A stretch of 6,010 bases of DNA, taken from positions 1 through 6,010 of the forward strand of contig DQGV01000014.1 of assembly GCA_003524705.1 (NCBI GenBank), read 5' to 3'. The notes below the pieces were generated by a model, which saw only the letters and a program-made list of their open reading frames with translations, had not been told where the DNA came from and did no database searches. Made by a program: the position numbers and the translations under genes. The stretch's first letter is position 1. Each line of letters opens with the position of its first letter. The DNA comes from Anaerolineae bacterium. Its GTDB lineage: Bacteria > Chloroflexota > Anaerolineae > Anaerolineales > Villigracilaceae. Below, one piece after another: positions 1 through 5,743 of this stretch.

Positions 1-534
1 GCACCTGAAACGCAAATCTTCGTCACTTTTCAGTGGGATGATTTGAATAACATGTTTCCGCAACCCGAAGAAGGCAATCGCCAAAAATTTGCAACCAATT
101 GGGAGCAAGTCGAAGCGTTTGAACCAAATCTAGATGTGTGGGTCATTTCGTCATATCCATATTTTGTTTTTCCCTCTGCTAGTGATATTCCCTCTGACTA
201 TTATTCCCCGCTTCTTTCACAGACTATGAAACCTGTTGCCATCGCGGAGGGCGGATTCTCATCTCAACCTGTTGGTTTTGCACAAGGCTCACCCGATGAT
301 CAAGTAATTTTTCTTAATGCAGTTCATAATCAATTGGGTTCGCGGTTAGTGTTTTGGGTCAATACTTTGTTAGCAGATTTCAATATGGAATCTTATGCTG
401 GCGAAATGACAAAACAGGGTCGAGACCCAAAAGATGCAGAGGCTTTATCCAATTTTGCGTTTATTGGATTTTTGAATTCAGACGGAACTGCAAAACCTGC
501 AATCGAAATTTGGGATGGGTTTAGAAGAGAATAA
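1..534 (+). CDS. Glycoside-hydrolase-like TIM-barrel protein, C-terminal part (5' truncated by window)
   Basis: The frame is open from base 1 and ends at a TAA at 532-534, giving 177 residues; the true start lies upstream of the window. A TTG at 43 and an ATG at 52 are internal codons, because the frame already encodes sensible protein before them. Three stretches look like the last strands of a TIM-barrel glycosidase: DVWVISSYPY (about 45-54), KPVAIAEGGFSS (77-88) and RLVFWVNTLLAD (115-126). Glu83 sits where clan-A glycosidases place the nucleophile at the end of strand 7. The C-terminus (SDGTAKPAIEIWDGF) resembles the usual end of such enzymes, where a last helix closes the barrel. The acid/base residue and any signal peptide would be upstream and cannot be seen. 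Substrate and GH family cannot be assigned; a galactanase-like enzyme or a non-catalytic barrel protein are both possible. It converges on the hydrolase gene with one base between stops. Confidence 0.7.
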   Translation, partial: APETQIFVTFQWDDLNNMFPQPEEGNRQKFATNWEQVEAFEPNLDVWVISSYPYFVFPSASDIPSDYYSPLLSQTMKPVAIAEGGFSSQPVGFAQGSPDDQVIFLNAVHNQLGSRLVFWVNTLLADFNMESYAGEMTKQGRDPKDAEALSNFAFIGFLNSDGTAKPAIEIWDGFRRE

Positions 535-535
535 T

Positions 536-1318
536 TTATTGTTTAGATAAAAACGCAGAAACGATTTGATTAAACTCTTCAGGCTTTTCAACTGGAACTG
601 CATGTCGAGAATCTTGAATCACAATTAATTCTGCATTTCCCATCTTTGGTACAAATGCTTCTTTAGCAGATACAGGTGTGTAATCGCCATCTGCTGCCAC
701 AACAAGTGTTGGCAGATTAATTGTATGAATTTTATCCGCCACACTCCAATCTACAATCGCTCGTAATGTATTCAGGTATGAACGAATATCATTTTCTGCC
801 CAACGCTCAACAAACATGTGACGAATCTCTGCATGTTCATCTTTAGGGAATAAACGTTTACTTAACACTTCTCCCATTTTTCTCATACCAAATAAGCGGA
901 CAATTGCAAAACGTAAGAATACTTGCCAACGGTCTTTCAGCGTGCGAACAACAACTTCTGGACCAGAATTGACAATCACTAATCTTTTTATTAACTCAGG
1001 ATAATCTACCGCAAGTTGAAAAGCAATCATCCCACCTAATGAAATTCCTACTACATGCACTGGTGCAATTCCTAATGACTTAATCAATTCAGCAGTATCT
1101 TTTGCAAAGAGTGACATACTATATGGACCAGATGGCTTTTGTGACTGTCCATGTCCGCGAAGGTCAAAAGTGATGGTTTGATAATTTTTTGAAAAAGTAG
1201 GTATCTGCATTTCCCAATCGCGTGTACTTGAACCAAGTCCATGAATAAATAAGATGTTTTGACCTTGACCCGTTGTCTCATAATATAGTTCAATATTATT
1301 TACTTTTAACTTTGGCAT
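536..1318 (-). CDS. Alpha/beta hydrolase fold protein
   Basis: This 260-residue protein has the full alpha/beta hydrolase signature. The oxyanion-hole strand is FIHGLGSS (24-31), the FDLRGHGQS turn is at 51-59, and the nucleophile elbow GISLGG (91-96) carries Ser93. Asp212 in AADGDYTP and His239 in SRHAVP complete the predicted triad. Residues about 125-190 are helical and form the variable cap that sets specificity. No signal peptide or membrane span is visible, so it is likely cytoplasmic. Length and motif order match the broad group containing 3-oxoadipate enol-lactonases, esterases and haloperoxidase-like proteins, but the cap does not allow a substrate call. The ATG start is supported by an AAAAGGA site seven bases upstream and by the normal N-terminus. 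It is the last gene of the minus-strand block, 24 bases after mltG. Confidence 0.93.
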   Translation of the reverse strand: MPKLKVNNIELYYETTGQGQNILFIHGLGSSTRDWEMQIPTFSKNYQTITFDLRGHGQSQKPSGPYSMSLFAKDTAELIKSLGIAPVHVVGISLGGMIAFQLAVDYPELIKRLVIVNSGPEVVVRTLKDRWQVFLRFAIVRLFGMRKMGEVLSKRLFPKDEHAEIRHMFVERWAENDIRSYLNTLRAIVDWSVADKIHTINLPTLVVAADGDYTPVSAKEAFVPKMGNAELIVIQDSRHAVPVEKPEEFNQIVSAFLSKQ

Positions 1319-1325
1319 ATTAATA

Positions 1326-1332
1326 TCCTTTT
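1326..1332 (-). promoter_or_regulatory. Ribosome binding site of the alpha/beta hydrolase gene
   Basis: Read on the minus strand this is AAAAGGA, seven bases before the ATG at 1318. It is the only clear Shine-Dalgarno match among the five minus-strand genes and fixes the start of the hydrolase. Confidence 0.65.
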
Positions 1333-1342
1333 CGATATGCTT

Positions 1343-2461
1343 TTATGGACAAGCATTCGCAATTTGTTCTTCAAACGTGACGGAAAAATTATGATACCCT
1401 GAACCATCACATGCGGCGCGGAAGTAATAATAAGGCGTGGCTTCGGGATATGCGACTGCCATCAGTGCTTCAAGGCTTGGATTTGAAATCGGTGTAGGTG
1501 GCAAACCTACATTGAGATATGTGTTATACGGCGAAGGGATTTGTAAATCATTTAACGCCAACGGACTCTTCCACCAAGAATTTTTGTCAAATTGATAGCC
1601 CAAAGCATATTGAACTGTTGGGTCTGCATCCAGTTTCATGTTGATTGCCAAACGATTCAAATAGACAGATGCAATCATTGGGGCTTCTTCAATATGAATG
1701 GCTTCACGCTCAACAATTGATGCAATGATGACTGCTTCGTAAACAGTCAAGCCGCGATTTTCAAAGGCAGTGATTAAATCTTGTGTCATGCGTTGTGCAA
1801 AGTTACGCGCAACGATATCAAGGAATTGGTCAAGGGTTGTTTCGCGCCGCAATGTGTAAGTATCAGGAAAGAAAAATCCTTCCATAGATGTTGCTGATGT
1901 GAAATCCAAAACTTGAGGTGGCGTCTGTGCGGCGGAAAGAAATGCTTCGGGTGTAATGCTCAAGCCCGAGGTTGGGAGTGAAGCGGCGATTTCTTCCATC
2001 CGCCAACCTGCTAAGATAACAAGTGTTGCATCGGTTGGAGAAAATTTTTGCAAAGCCTTCGCAATATCAATAATAGATTGAGCAGGACTCAAATTAAATT
2101 CACCCGCTTGAATGGTGAGGTCAACGCCTGTGTAAACAACGTAATCAAAAAACGCATCAGCATTTGAAATGAGATTTGATTCTTGCAAACGTTGGGCAAT
2201 TGATGAAATTGATTCACCTGATGAAACGATAAAATTTTGTTCAACACCATTTGGGTTTAATGGCGTTGAGAGTTCATCGCCATACGAAAGCAAACGCGCC
2301 GAATATTCAATGCGATTTGAAATCGAAAGATGATTGGCTGGTGGACCATACAATAACGATGCACGCGCGGGGATGTAATAGATAAATGAAAAAACACAAA
2401 CGAGTGCAATGACAACAAAAATTAATAAGATGAAATAATATTGATAACGTTGGAGATTCAT
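1343..2461 (-). CDS. mltG: Endolytic murein transglycosylase MltG (YceG-like)
   Basis: This 372-residue protein cleaves nascent peptidoglycan glycan strands at the membrane and is thought to set strand length by ending polymerisation. One membrane span lies at about 9-30, leaving the rest outside the cytoplasm. Residues about 76-140 form the LysM-like/POTRA-like module (IVSSGESISSIAQRL). The catalytic domain shows MEGFFFPDTYTL (193-204), ASIVERE (247-253) with Glu251 as the expected catalytic glutamate, LDADPTVQYALG (277-288), SPYNTYLNVGLPPTPISNP (310-328) and the closing YYYF (344-347). All family landmarks are present and the length is normal. Two cysteines near the C-terminus (351 and 371) are outside the membrane and could pair. 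The ATG is clear from the protein, but no Shine-Dalgarno motif precedes it; the 21-base gap to ruvX is repeat sequence. Adjacency to ruvX is a common bacterial arrangement. Confidence 0.96.
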   Translation of the reverse strand: MNLQRYQYYFILLIFVVIALVCVFSFIYYIPARASLLYGPPANHLSISNRIEYSARLLSYGDELSTPLNPNGVEQNFIVSSGESISSIAQRLQESNLISNADAFFDYVVYTGVDLTIQAGEFNLSPAQSIIDIAKALQKFSPTDATLVILAGWRMEEIAASLPTSGLSITPEAFLSAAQTPPQVLDFTSATSMEGFFFPDTYTLRRETTLDQFLDIVARNFAQRMTQDLITAFENRGLTVYEAVIIASIVEREAIHIEEAPMIASVYLNRLAINMKLDADPTVQYALGYQFDKNSWWKSPLALNDLQIPSPYNTYLNVGLPPTPISNPSLEALMAVAYPEATPYYYFRAACDGSGYHNFSVTFEEQIANACP

Positions 2462-2467
2462 TTTTAA

Positions 2468-2494
2468 TTTACGATTTTGGATTTACGAATTACG
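2468..2494. repeat. Short TTACG-unit intergenic repeat between ruvX and mltG
   Basis: TTACG occurs at 2469, 2483 and 2490 (steps of 14 and 7 bases). The longer unit TTTACGA occurs at 2468-2474 and 2482-2488. On the minus strand these read as CGTAA units. The element fills the ruvX-mltG gap and extends into the last codons of ruvX, supplying its TAA stop. Its regular step suggests a dispersed low-complexity intergenic repeat rather than a protein-binding site. Copies elsewhere in the genome cannot be seen here. Confidence 0.55.
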
Positions 2495-2899
2495 TTTTGT
2501 TTCAAGATAATTTTGCAAAATAACTACTGCCGCGTATTCATCTTGATGACCTGCACGTTTTTTTCTAGAAACGCCAAGTTCGATTCGTGCGGCGCGAGCG
2601 ATTTGTGTGCTAAACGATTCATCCACCATTTCTATAGGAATATTTGTTTGATTTTTCAATTCATCTGCAAAACGCCCAGCCCTACGCCCTGCCATGTTTG
2701 GCTTGCCATCTTCATCTAACGATTGACCAATGATAATTAATTCAACATCATTTTGATTTGCAATCTCAGCCACTTGCGCCGCGTCAATCATACGGGAAAC
2801 ATGTTTAATGACCTTCAACGGACTCGCAATCGTTTGAGTTGGGTCGCTGAGCGCCAAGCCGATTCTTTTTTCACCATGGTCAATTGCTAAAATTCTCAT
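2483..2899 (-). CDS. ruvX: RuvX/YqgF family Holliday-junction resolvase-like protein (pre-16S rRNA nuclease)
   Basis: With the start at the ATG at 2899 the protein has 138 residues, the usual family length. RNase H-like fold landmarks are LAIDHGEKRIGLALSD (4-19) with Asp7, the strand IIIGQSLDEDG (55-65), VDESFST (92-98) with Asp93-Glu94, and HQDEYAAVVILQNYL (118-132) with Asp120. Asp7, Glu94 and Asp120 are the likely metal-binding acids. In E. coli this protein is linked to 16S rRNA 5' maturation; a Holliday-junction role is also described for relatives. Many relatives have DER where this one has DES. A longer reading from a TTG at 2950 adds 17 residues (including KVSVLSVAKKK), but these are translated from the CACAGAG hairpin repeat and the family starts at MRILAID, so the short form is preferred. 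No strong Shine-Dalgarno is visible. It lies between the baseplate J-like gene and mltG, same strand. Confidence 0.93.
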   Translation of the reverse strand: MRILAIDHGEKRIGLALSDPTQTIASPLKVIKHVSRMIDAAQVAEIANQNDVELIIIGQSLDEDGKPNMAGRRAGRFADELKNQTNIPIEMVDESFSTQIARAARIELGVSRKKRAGHQDEYAAVVILQNYLETKRNS

Positions 2900-2912
2900 A
2901 TATTTTTTCTTA

Positions 2913-2971
2913 GCCACAGAGAGCACAGAGACCTTTGAGGTTTTTCTCAAAAAACTCTGGTCCTCTGTGGC
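2913..2971. repeat. Long imperfect inverted repeat (CACAGAG-type intergenic hairpin)
   Basis: Outer arms GCCACAGAG (2913-2921) and CTCTGTGGC (2963-2971) match perfectly. Inside, CAGAG (2926-2930) pairs with CTCTG (2955-2959) and TTTGAG (2934-2939) with CTCAAA (2946-2951), around a six-base loop. Together they form a hairpin with about 20 paired bases and a small internal loop. CACAGAG is itself directly repeated at 2915 and 2924. The element starts four bases after the baseplate J-like stop and ends 13 bases before ruvX. Neither flank carries a good T-run on the minus strand, so it is a poor intrinsic terminator. It may instead be an mRNA stability/processing hairpin or a mobile palindromic repeat. 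I recall similar CACAGAG palindromes scattered in many environmental genomes, but could not check this. Confidence 0.75.
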
Positions 2972-2975
2972 AAAT

Positions 2976-4460
2976 TTATTTTACTTCAACCGAAATATTA
3001 AACGGAATCAACGGTAAAAAGTTCCACCATGAAGGGTTTATCACAATCTGTGGTTCTTGGCGAAATGGAAACGACTCAACCAATTCATCTTTTGCATTTT
3101 GCAAATTATGTCCACGAATCACATTGAAGACTTGTAACACATCCACCTGCTTGACCGTGTTTTGACTAATTTGCAATTGAAAACGAGTCACACCATCTGA
3201 ATCAGTGAAAGGTGTATCAAGTAATTCAAATTGCATTTCATCAATTGTAGAAAAACCTTCGGGAATAGAAGCATTCAAATAAGATGAAGTTAATGTTTGC
3301 ATATCATTTGCAAAAACATATAACGCCGAAAATTCTGCTTGCATGATTAATGTCAAAGAATCACCTGCTTCATTTTCAAGCGGAGAAAATTCTTCAACCA
3401 AAATTTCTTTCAATTCAAGCGTATCTACAATTAAGAAATCTTTGTCAGCAAGTTCAGTGCGCATTTGTGTTTCGGAAAGCAATCTTAATTCATTCAATGT
3501 TTCTTCGCGCAAAACGGCACGGTCATTTTCATTTGCACCGATTGCATCTTCATCTTCCCCACCTGATGTGGCTTCGGGGTTTATCACCGTCATAGATAAC
3601 CCAAGCGGACCTTCAATAGAAATAATTTTTTCAGCATCTACATTCCCAACTTCACCTGCATTCACTGCTTGAATTGGAACTTCCACAATTTGATTCACGC
3701 CACCTGTTAAAACAGTTCGGTTCAATGTTTCAAACCGAATCAAATCTACTGTGGCAACAATCGTGCCAGCGGGTATGGTCACTTCACTTGAACTTAAATT
3801 TTGAAATTGCACAAACCCTTTGGCTTTTGTTTTCGGTATCGCAATTCGGCTGGTAACTACTTTTGTTTTTTCAACATCTACTATTATAAAAATTTCTTGT
3901 GCGGGTATAGCACCATTCAATGAAACTGAATTAAACGATAAACTCGCTTGCACAGGTATCACTGCTGAAACAGTTTTTGATTCGGGAAATAATGTCACTT
4001 GTGCACGCGGGATAAATAAACCTGCCAATATCAAAACAGATAGCACCCCGAGTGCAAACAGGCTGATGCGACCCAATAAAGATTTCACCCAAGCAGGTTC
4101 TTGGATGCGAACTTCATCACGCTTCTTTCTCAGGTCAACTTGGGGCGGCTTCGGGATTCGTCTCTTTCGAGGCGGAGACTCAAGCCAGGCGTCCTTTTGA
4201 GCCGATGATGTTGAATCAAACACTGGAATGTTCAACGATTCTGCATCCCGACGTACATTGTTCCAACGCGTGACCAAGCCTAGTTGTGCACCAAGTGAAT
4301 CGGCATGGCGTTGTAAGACTTTTAAATCCAATAATCTCAAACTTACTTTTTCATATTTGGGCCACACCAACAAAATACGCGGAGTCTTCGCCCACGAAAG
4401 TTTATCGCGGACTGAAATCAAATTATCATGTGATTCGAGGGTGATGATTTTTGTTTTCAA
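2976..4460 (-). CDS. Membrane-anchored baseplate J-like (gp47-related) protein
   Basis: This 494-residue protein has four parts. Residues 1-90 form an alpha/beta-looking domain (ISVRDKL, ILLVWP, LRLLDLKVLQRHADSLG, LGLVTR, LNIPVF) that I cannot name. A basic, proline-rich linker follows at about 96-118 (PPRKRRIPKPP). One membrane span lies at about 132-150. The outside domain, about 152-494, has the baseplate J pattern: FVQFQNLSSSEVTIPAGTIV (216-235), RFETLNRTVLTGG (242-254), VPIQAVNAGEVGNV (261-274), then a TSGGEDEDAIGANENDRAVLRE segment (299-319, start of the J-type core). The basic linker before the span predicts the N-terminus inside and the J-like domain outside. The start is a TTG. No ATG lies upstream before an in-frame TAG at 4475-4473, and starting at the TTG keeps the whole N-terminal domain. 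No Shine-Dalgarno is visible. No tail, sheath or tube genes accompany it, so a phage or contractile-system role is not supported here. Confidence 0.8.
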   Translation of the reverse strand: MKTKIITLESHDNLISVRDKLSWAKTPRILLVWPKYEKVSLRLLDLKVLQRHADSLGAQLGLVTRWNNVRRDAESLNIPVFDSTSSAQKDAWLESPPRKRRIPKPPQVDLRKKRDEVRIQEPAWVKSLLGRISLFALGVLSVLILAGLFIPRAQVTLFPESKTVSAVIPVQASLSFNSVSLNGAIPAQEIFIIVDVEKTKVVTSRIAIPKTKAKGFVQFQNLSSSEVTIPAGTIVATVDLIRFETLNRTVLTGGVNQIVEVPIQAVNAGEVGNVDAEKIISIEGPLGLSMTVINPEATSGGEDEDAIGANENDRAVLREETLNELRLLSETQMRTELADKDFLIVDTLELKEILVEEFSPLENEAGDSLTLIMQAEFSALYVFANDMQTLTSSYLNASIPEGFSTIDEMQFELLDTPFTDSDGVTRFQLQISQNTVKQVDVLQVFNVIRGHNLQNAKDELVESFPFRQEPQIVINPSWWNFLPLIPFNISVEVK

Positions 4461-4465
4461 AGAGT

Positions 4466-4493
4466 TAGTTTGCTAGTTGCTAGTTTGTTAGTT
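4466..4493. repeat. TAGTT-unit tandem repeat between the desulfurase and baseplate J-like genes
   Basis: TAGTT occurs at 4466, 4474, 4481 and 4489, with steps of 8, 7 and 8 bases. The units read TAGTTTGC, TAGTTGC, TAGTTTGT and TAGTT. The array fills almost the whole 27-base gap between the two genes and runs into the last two codons of the desulfurase, providing its TAA stop. It leaves no room for a normal ribosome binding site before the TTG at 4460. Confidence 0.7.
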
Positions 4494-5633
4494 ATTTAAT
4501 TTCCTTGCTTTTTCAATTAACGAAGGCAATGTTTTCAAAAATAAATCAACATGCTCAGCAGTAGAATCTTTTCCGAGTGTTACACGTAGAGAACCCAAAG
4601 CCCAATCTCGGCTATGACCTAATGCCGTAATCACTTCACTTGGCTCTGGGTTTCCAGTTTTACATGCCGAGCCAGAAGAACAAGCAAAGCCAGCAGAATC
4701 AAGCATTTGCAAAAGTAAATTGCCGTCTACATCTTTGAAAACAAATGAAGCATGATTCGGTAAGCGATTTTGTGGATGCCCTGTTAATTTTGAATCAGAA
4801 ATTGATTCAAGGACATTTCCAATGATGTAATCGCGCAAAGGTTTTACGTGATTTGTTCTTTCTTCTCTCTCTTCAACTGCCAAACGCAACGCCTCTGCAA
4901 ACCCAACAATATAAGGAACATTATGCGTCCCTGCTCGCAAACTATTTTCTTGGCTTCCACCTGTTTGATTTGGAATCAAATCAGTTCCTTTACGAACATA
5001 TAAAGCGCCAACGCCTTTTGGTCCATAAAATTTATGTCCACCAAGTGACATTAAATCCACACCAAGTTTTTCAATATTTACATCTAAATATGCCGCCGCT
5101 TGCACAGCATCTGTGTGAAATAAAATATTATTTGCTTTTGCAACTTGAGCTAAATCCACAATCGGATTAATCGTCCCGATTTCATTGTTAGCATACATTA
5201 CCGAAGCGAGAGAAGTATTATTGCAAACCGCTTTACTCAAAGATTCAACTGTGATTTCGCCATGCTCATTTACATCTAACCATTCCAACAAAAAGCCGTA
5301 TTCTTTTTCTAATTGAATTGCAGTTTTACTCACAGCAGGGTGTTCTGTTTTTGCAGTCAAAATCCATTTCCCCGAATCACGCCTTGCCATCATCGCACCA
5401 CGTAAGGCAAGGTTATCTGCCTCAGAACCGCCTGATGTAAAAATAATTTCATCGGCGCGGCAATGCAAAAGCTTGGCAACTTTTTCGCGCGCTTCTTCAA
5501 TCGTCGTCTCTGCTTTTTGACCGAAGCGATGAATCGAAGATGGATTCCCAAATGCTTCACTAAAATAAGGCATCATCACGTCTAAGACGCGCTTATCCAA
5601 TGAAGTTGTGGCGGCATAATCAAGATAAATCAT
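4488..5633 (-). CDS. Cysteine desulfurase, NifS/IscS family (class V aminotransferase)
   Basis: This 381-residue PLP enzyme removes sulfur from L-cysteine, giving alanine and an enzyme-bound persulfide used for Fe-S clusters or tRNA thiolation. Landmarks run in order: MIYLDYAATTSLD at the N-terminus, FGNPSSIHRFG (28-38), FTSGGSEADNLAL (65-77), TEHPAV (96-101) with His98 over the cofactor ring, MYANNEIGTINP (146-157), HTDAVQ (173-178) with Asp175 and Gln178, SLGGHKFYGPKG (196-207) with Lys201 as the PLP Schiff-base lysine, LRAGTHNVP (232-240), and SSGSACKTGNPEPSEV (319-334) with Cys324 as the persulfide cysteine. The long mobile loop around Cys324 marks the group I NifS/IscS type rather than SufS. 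IscS and NifS cannot be separated from sequence alone; no scaffold (iscU/nifU) or iscR is in view. The ATG sits directly after a TATAAT box with no Shine-Dalgarno. It heads the minus-strand block. Confidence 0.96.
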   Translation of the reverse strand: MIYLDYAATTSLDKRVLDVMMPYFSEAFGNPSSIHRFGQKAETTIEEAREKVAKLLHCRADEIIFTSGGSEADNLALRGAMMARRDSGKWILTAKTEHPAVSKTAIQLEKEYGFLLEWLDVNEHGEITVESLSKAVCNNTSLASVMYANNEIGTINPIVDLAQVAKANNILFHTDAVQAAAYLDVNIEKLGVDLMSLGGHKFYGPKGVGALYVRKGTDLIPNQTGGSQENSLRAGTHNVPYIVGFAEALRLAVEEREERTNHVKPLRDYIIGNVLESISDSKLTGHPQNRLPNHASFVFKDVDGNLLLQMLDSAGFACSSGSACKTGNPEPSEVITALGHSRDWALGSLRVTLGKDSTAEHVDLFLKTLPSLIEKARKLNN

Positions 5634-5641
5634 AGATTGGA

Positions 5642-5647
5642 ATTATA
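5642..5647 (-). promoter_or_regulatory. Candidate -10 box for the cysteine desulfurase operon
   Basis: Minus-strand TATAAT, a perfect match to the sigma-70-type -10 consensus, ends eight bases before the ATG at 5633. A start of transcription at the usual distance would leave only about two leader bases, so the mRNA would be nearly leaderless. The -35 region at about 5665-5670 (minus strand AACAAG) is a poor match, which lowers confidence. Confidence 0.4.
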
Positions 5648-5688
5648 ACCGCTTCACTACTTGACTTGTTGCCTGCTTCTGTTTCCTC

Positions 5689-5711
5689 AAGTTGATTCTC
5701 ATCCTCAACTT
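5689..5711. repeat. Inverted repeat in the divergent intergenic region
   Basis: AAGTTGA at 5689-5695 and TCAACTT at 5705-5711 are perfect inverted copies separated by nine bases. A related CCTCAA direct repeat occurs at 5685 and 5703. The site lies between the two divergent start codons, seven bases upstream of the plus-strand TACAAT box, so it could be an operator. The arms are short and chance is possible. Confidence 0.3.
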
Positions 5712-5717
5712 TTGTTG

Positions 5718-5723
5718 TACAAT
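5718..5723 (+). promoter_or_regulatory. Candidate -10 box for the plus-strand membrane protein gene
   Basis: TACAAT lies 20 bases before the ATG at 5744, so transcription would start around 5730, just ahead of the AGGAG site. TTGATT at 5692-5697 is the best -35 match, but its 20-base spacer is longer than normal. The box overlaps the eight-base palindrome TTGTACAA (5715-5722). Confidence 0.35.
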
Positions 5724-5731
5724 CACAGCAC

Positions 5732-5736
5732 AGGAG
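5732..5736 (+). promoter_or_regulatory. Ribosome binding site of the plus-strand membrane protein gene
   Basis: AGGAG is seven bases before the ATG at 5744, close to ideal spacing. It settles the start of a gene that is cut by the window end. Confidence 0.75.
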
Positions 5737-5743
5737 ATACACA

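Noticed and set aside
1084..1293. Second minus-strand frame inside the alpha/beta hydrolase gene
   Set aside because: It lies within the hydrolase gene in another frame and has no domain or ribosome site.
2913..2971. Rho-independent terminator between the J-like gene and ruvX
   Set aside because: The hairpin is long but is followed on the minus strand by TAAGAAAAAATAT, not by a T-run.
2477..3165. Plus-strand open frames opposite ruvX and at the hairpin (2477-2719 and 2935-3165)
   Set aside because: They run antisense to ruvX and the J-like gene, have no ribosome site and show no recognisable protein pattern.
2976..4460. Prophage or contractile injection system remnant
   Set aside because: Only the single J-like domain is present, it is fused to a membrane span, and the neighbours are intact housekeeping genes.
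3343..4476. Several plus-strand open frames opposite the J-like gene
   Set aside because: Low-complexity antisense shadows (Ser-rich or His-rich) of a clearly coding minus frame.
4466..4493. CRISPR-like array
   Set aside because: The units are 7-8 bases long with no spacers, so it is a simple tandem repeat.
4853..5170. Plus-strand open frame opposite the cysteine desulfurase
   Set aside because: The minus frame carries all desulfurase motifs, and the plus frame is Leu/Gln/His-rich antisense translation.
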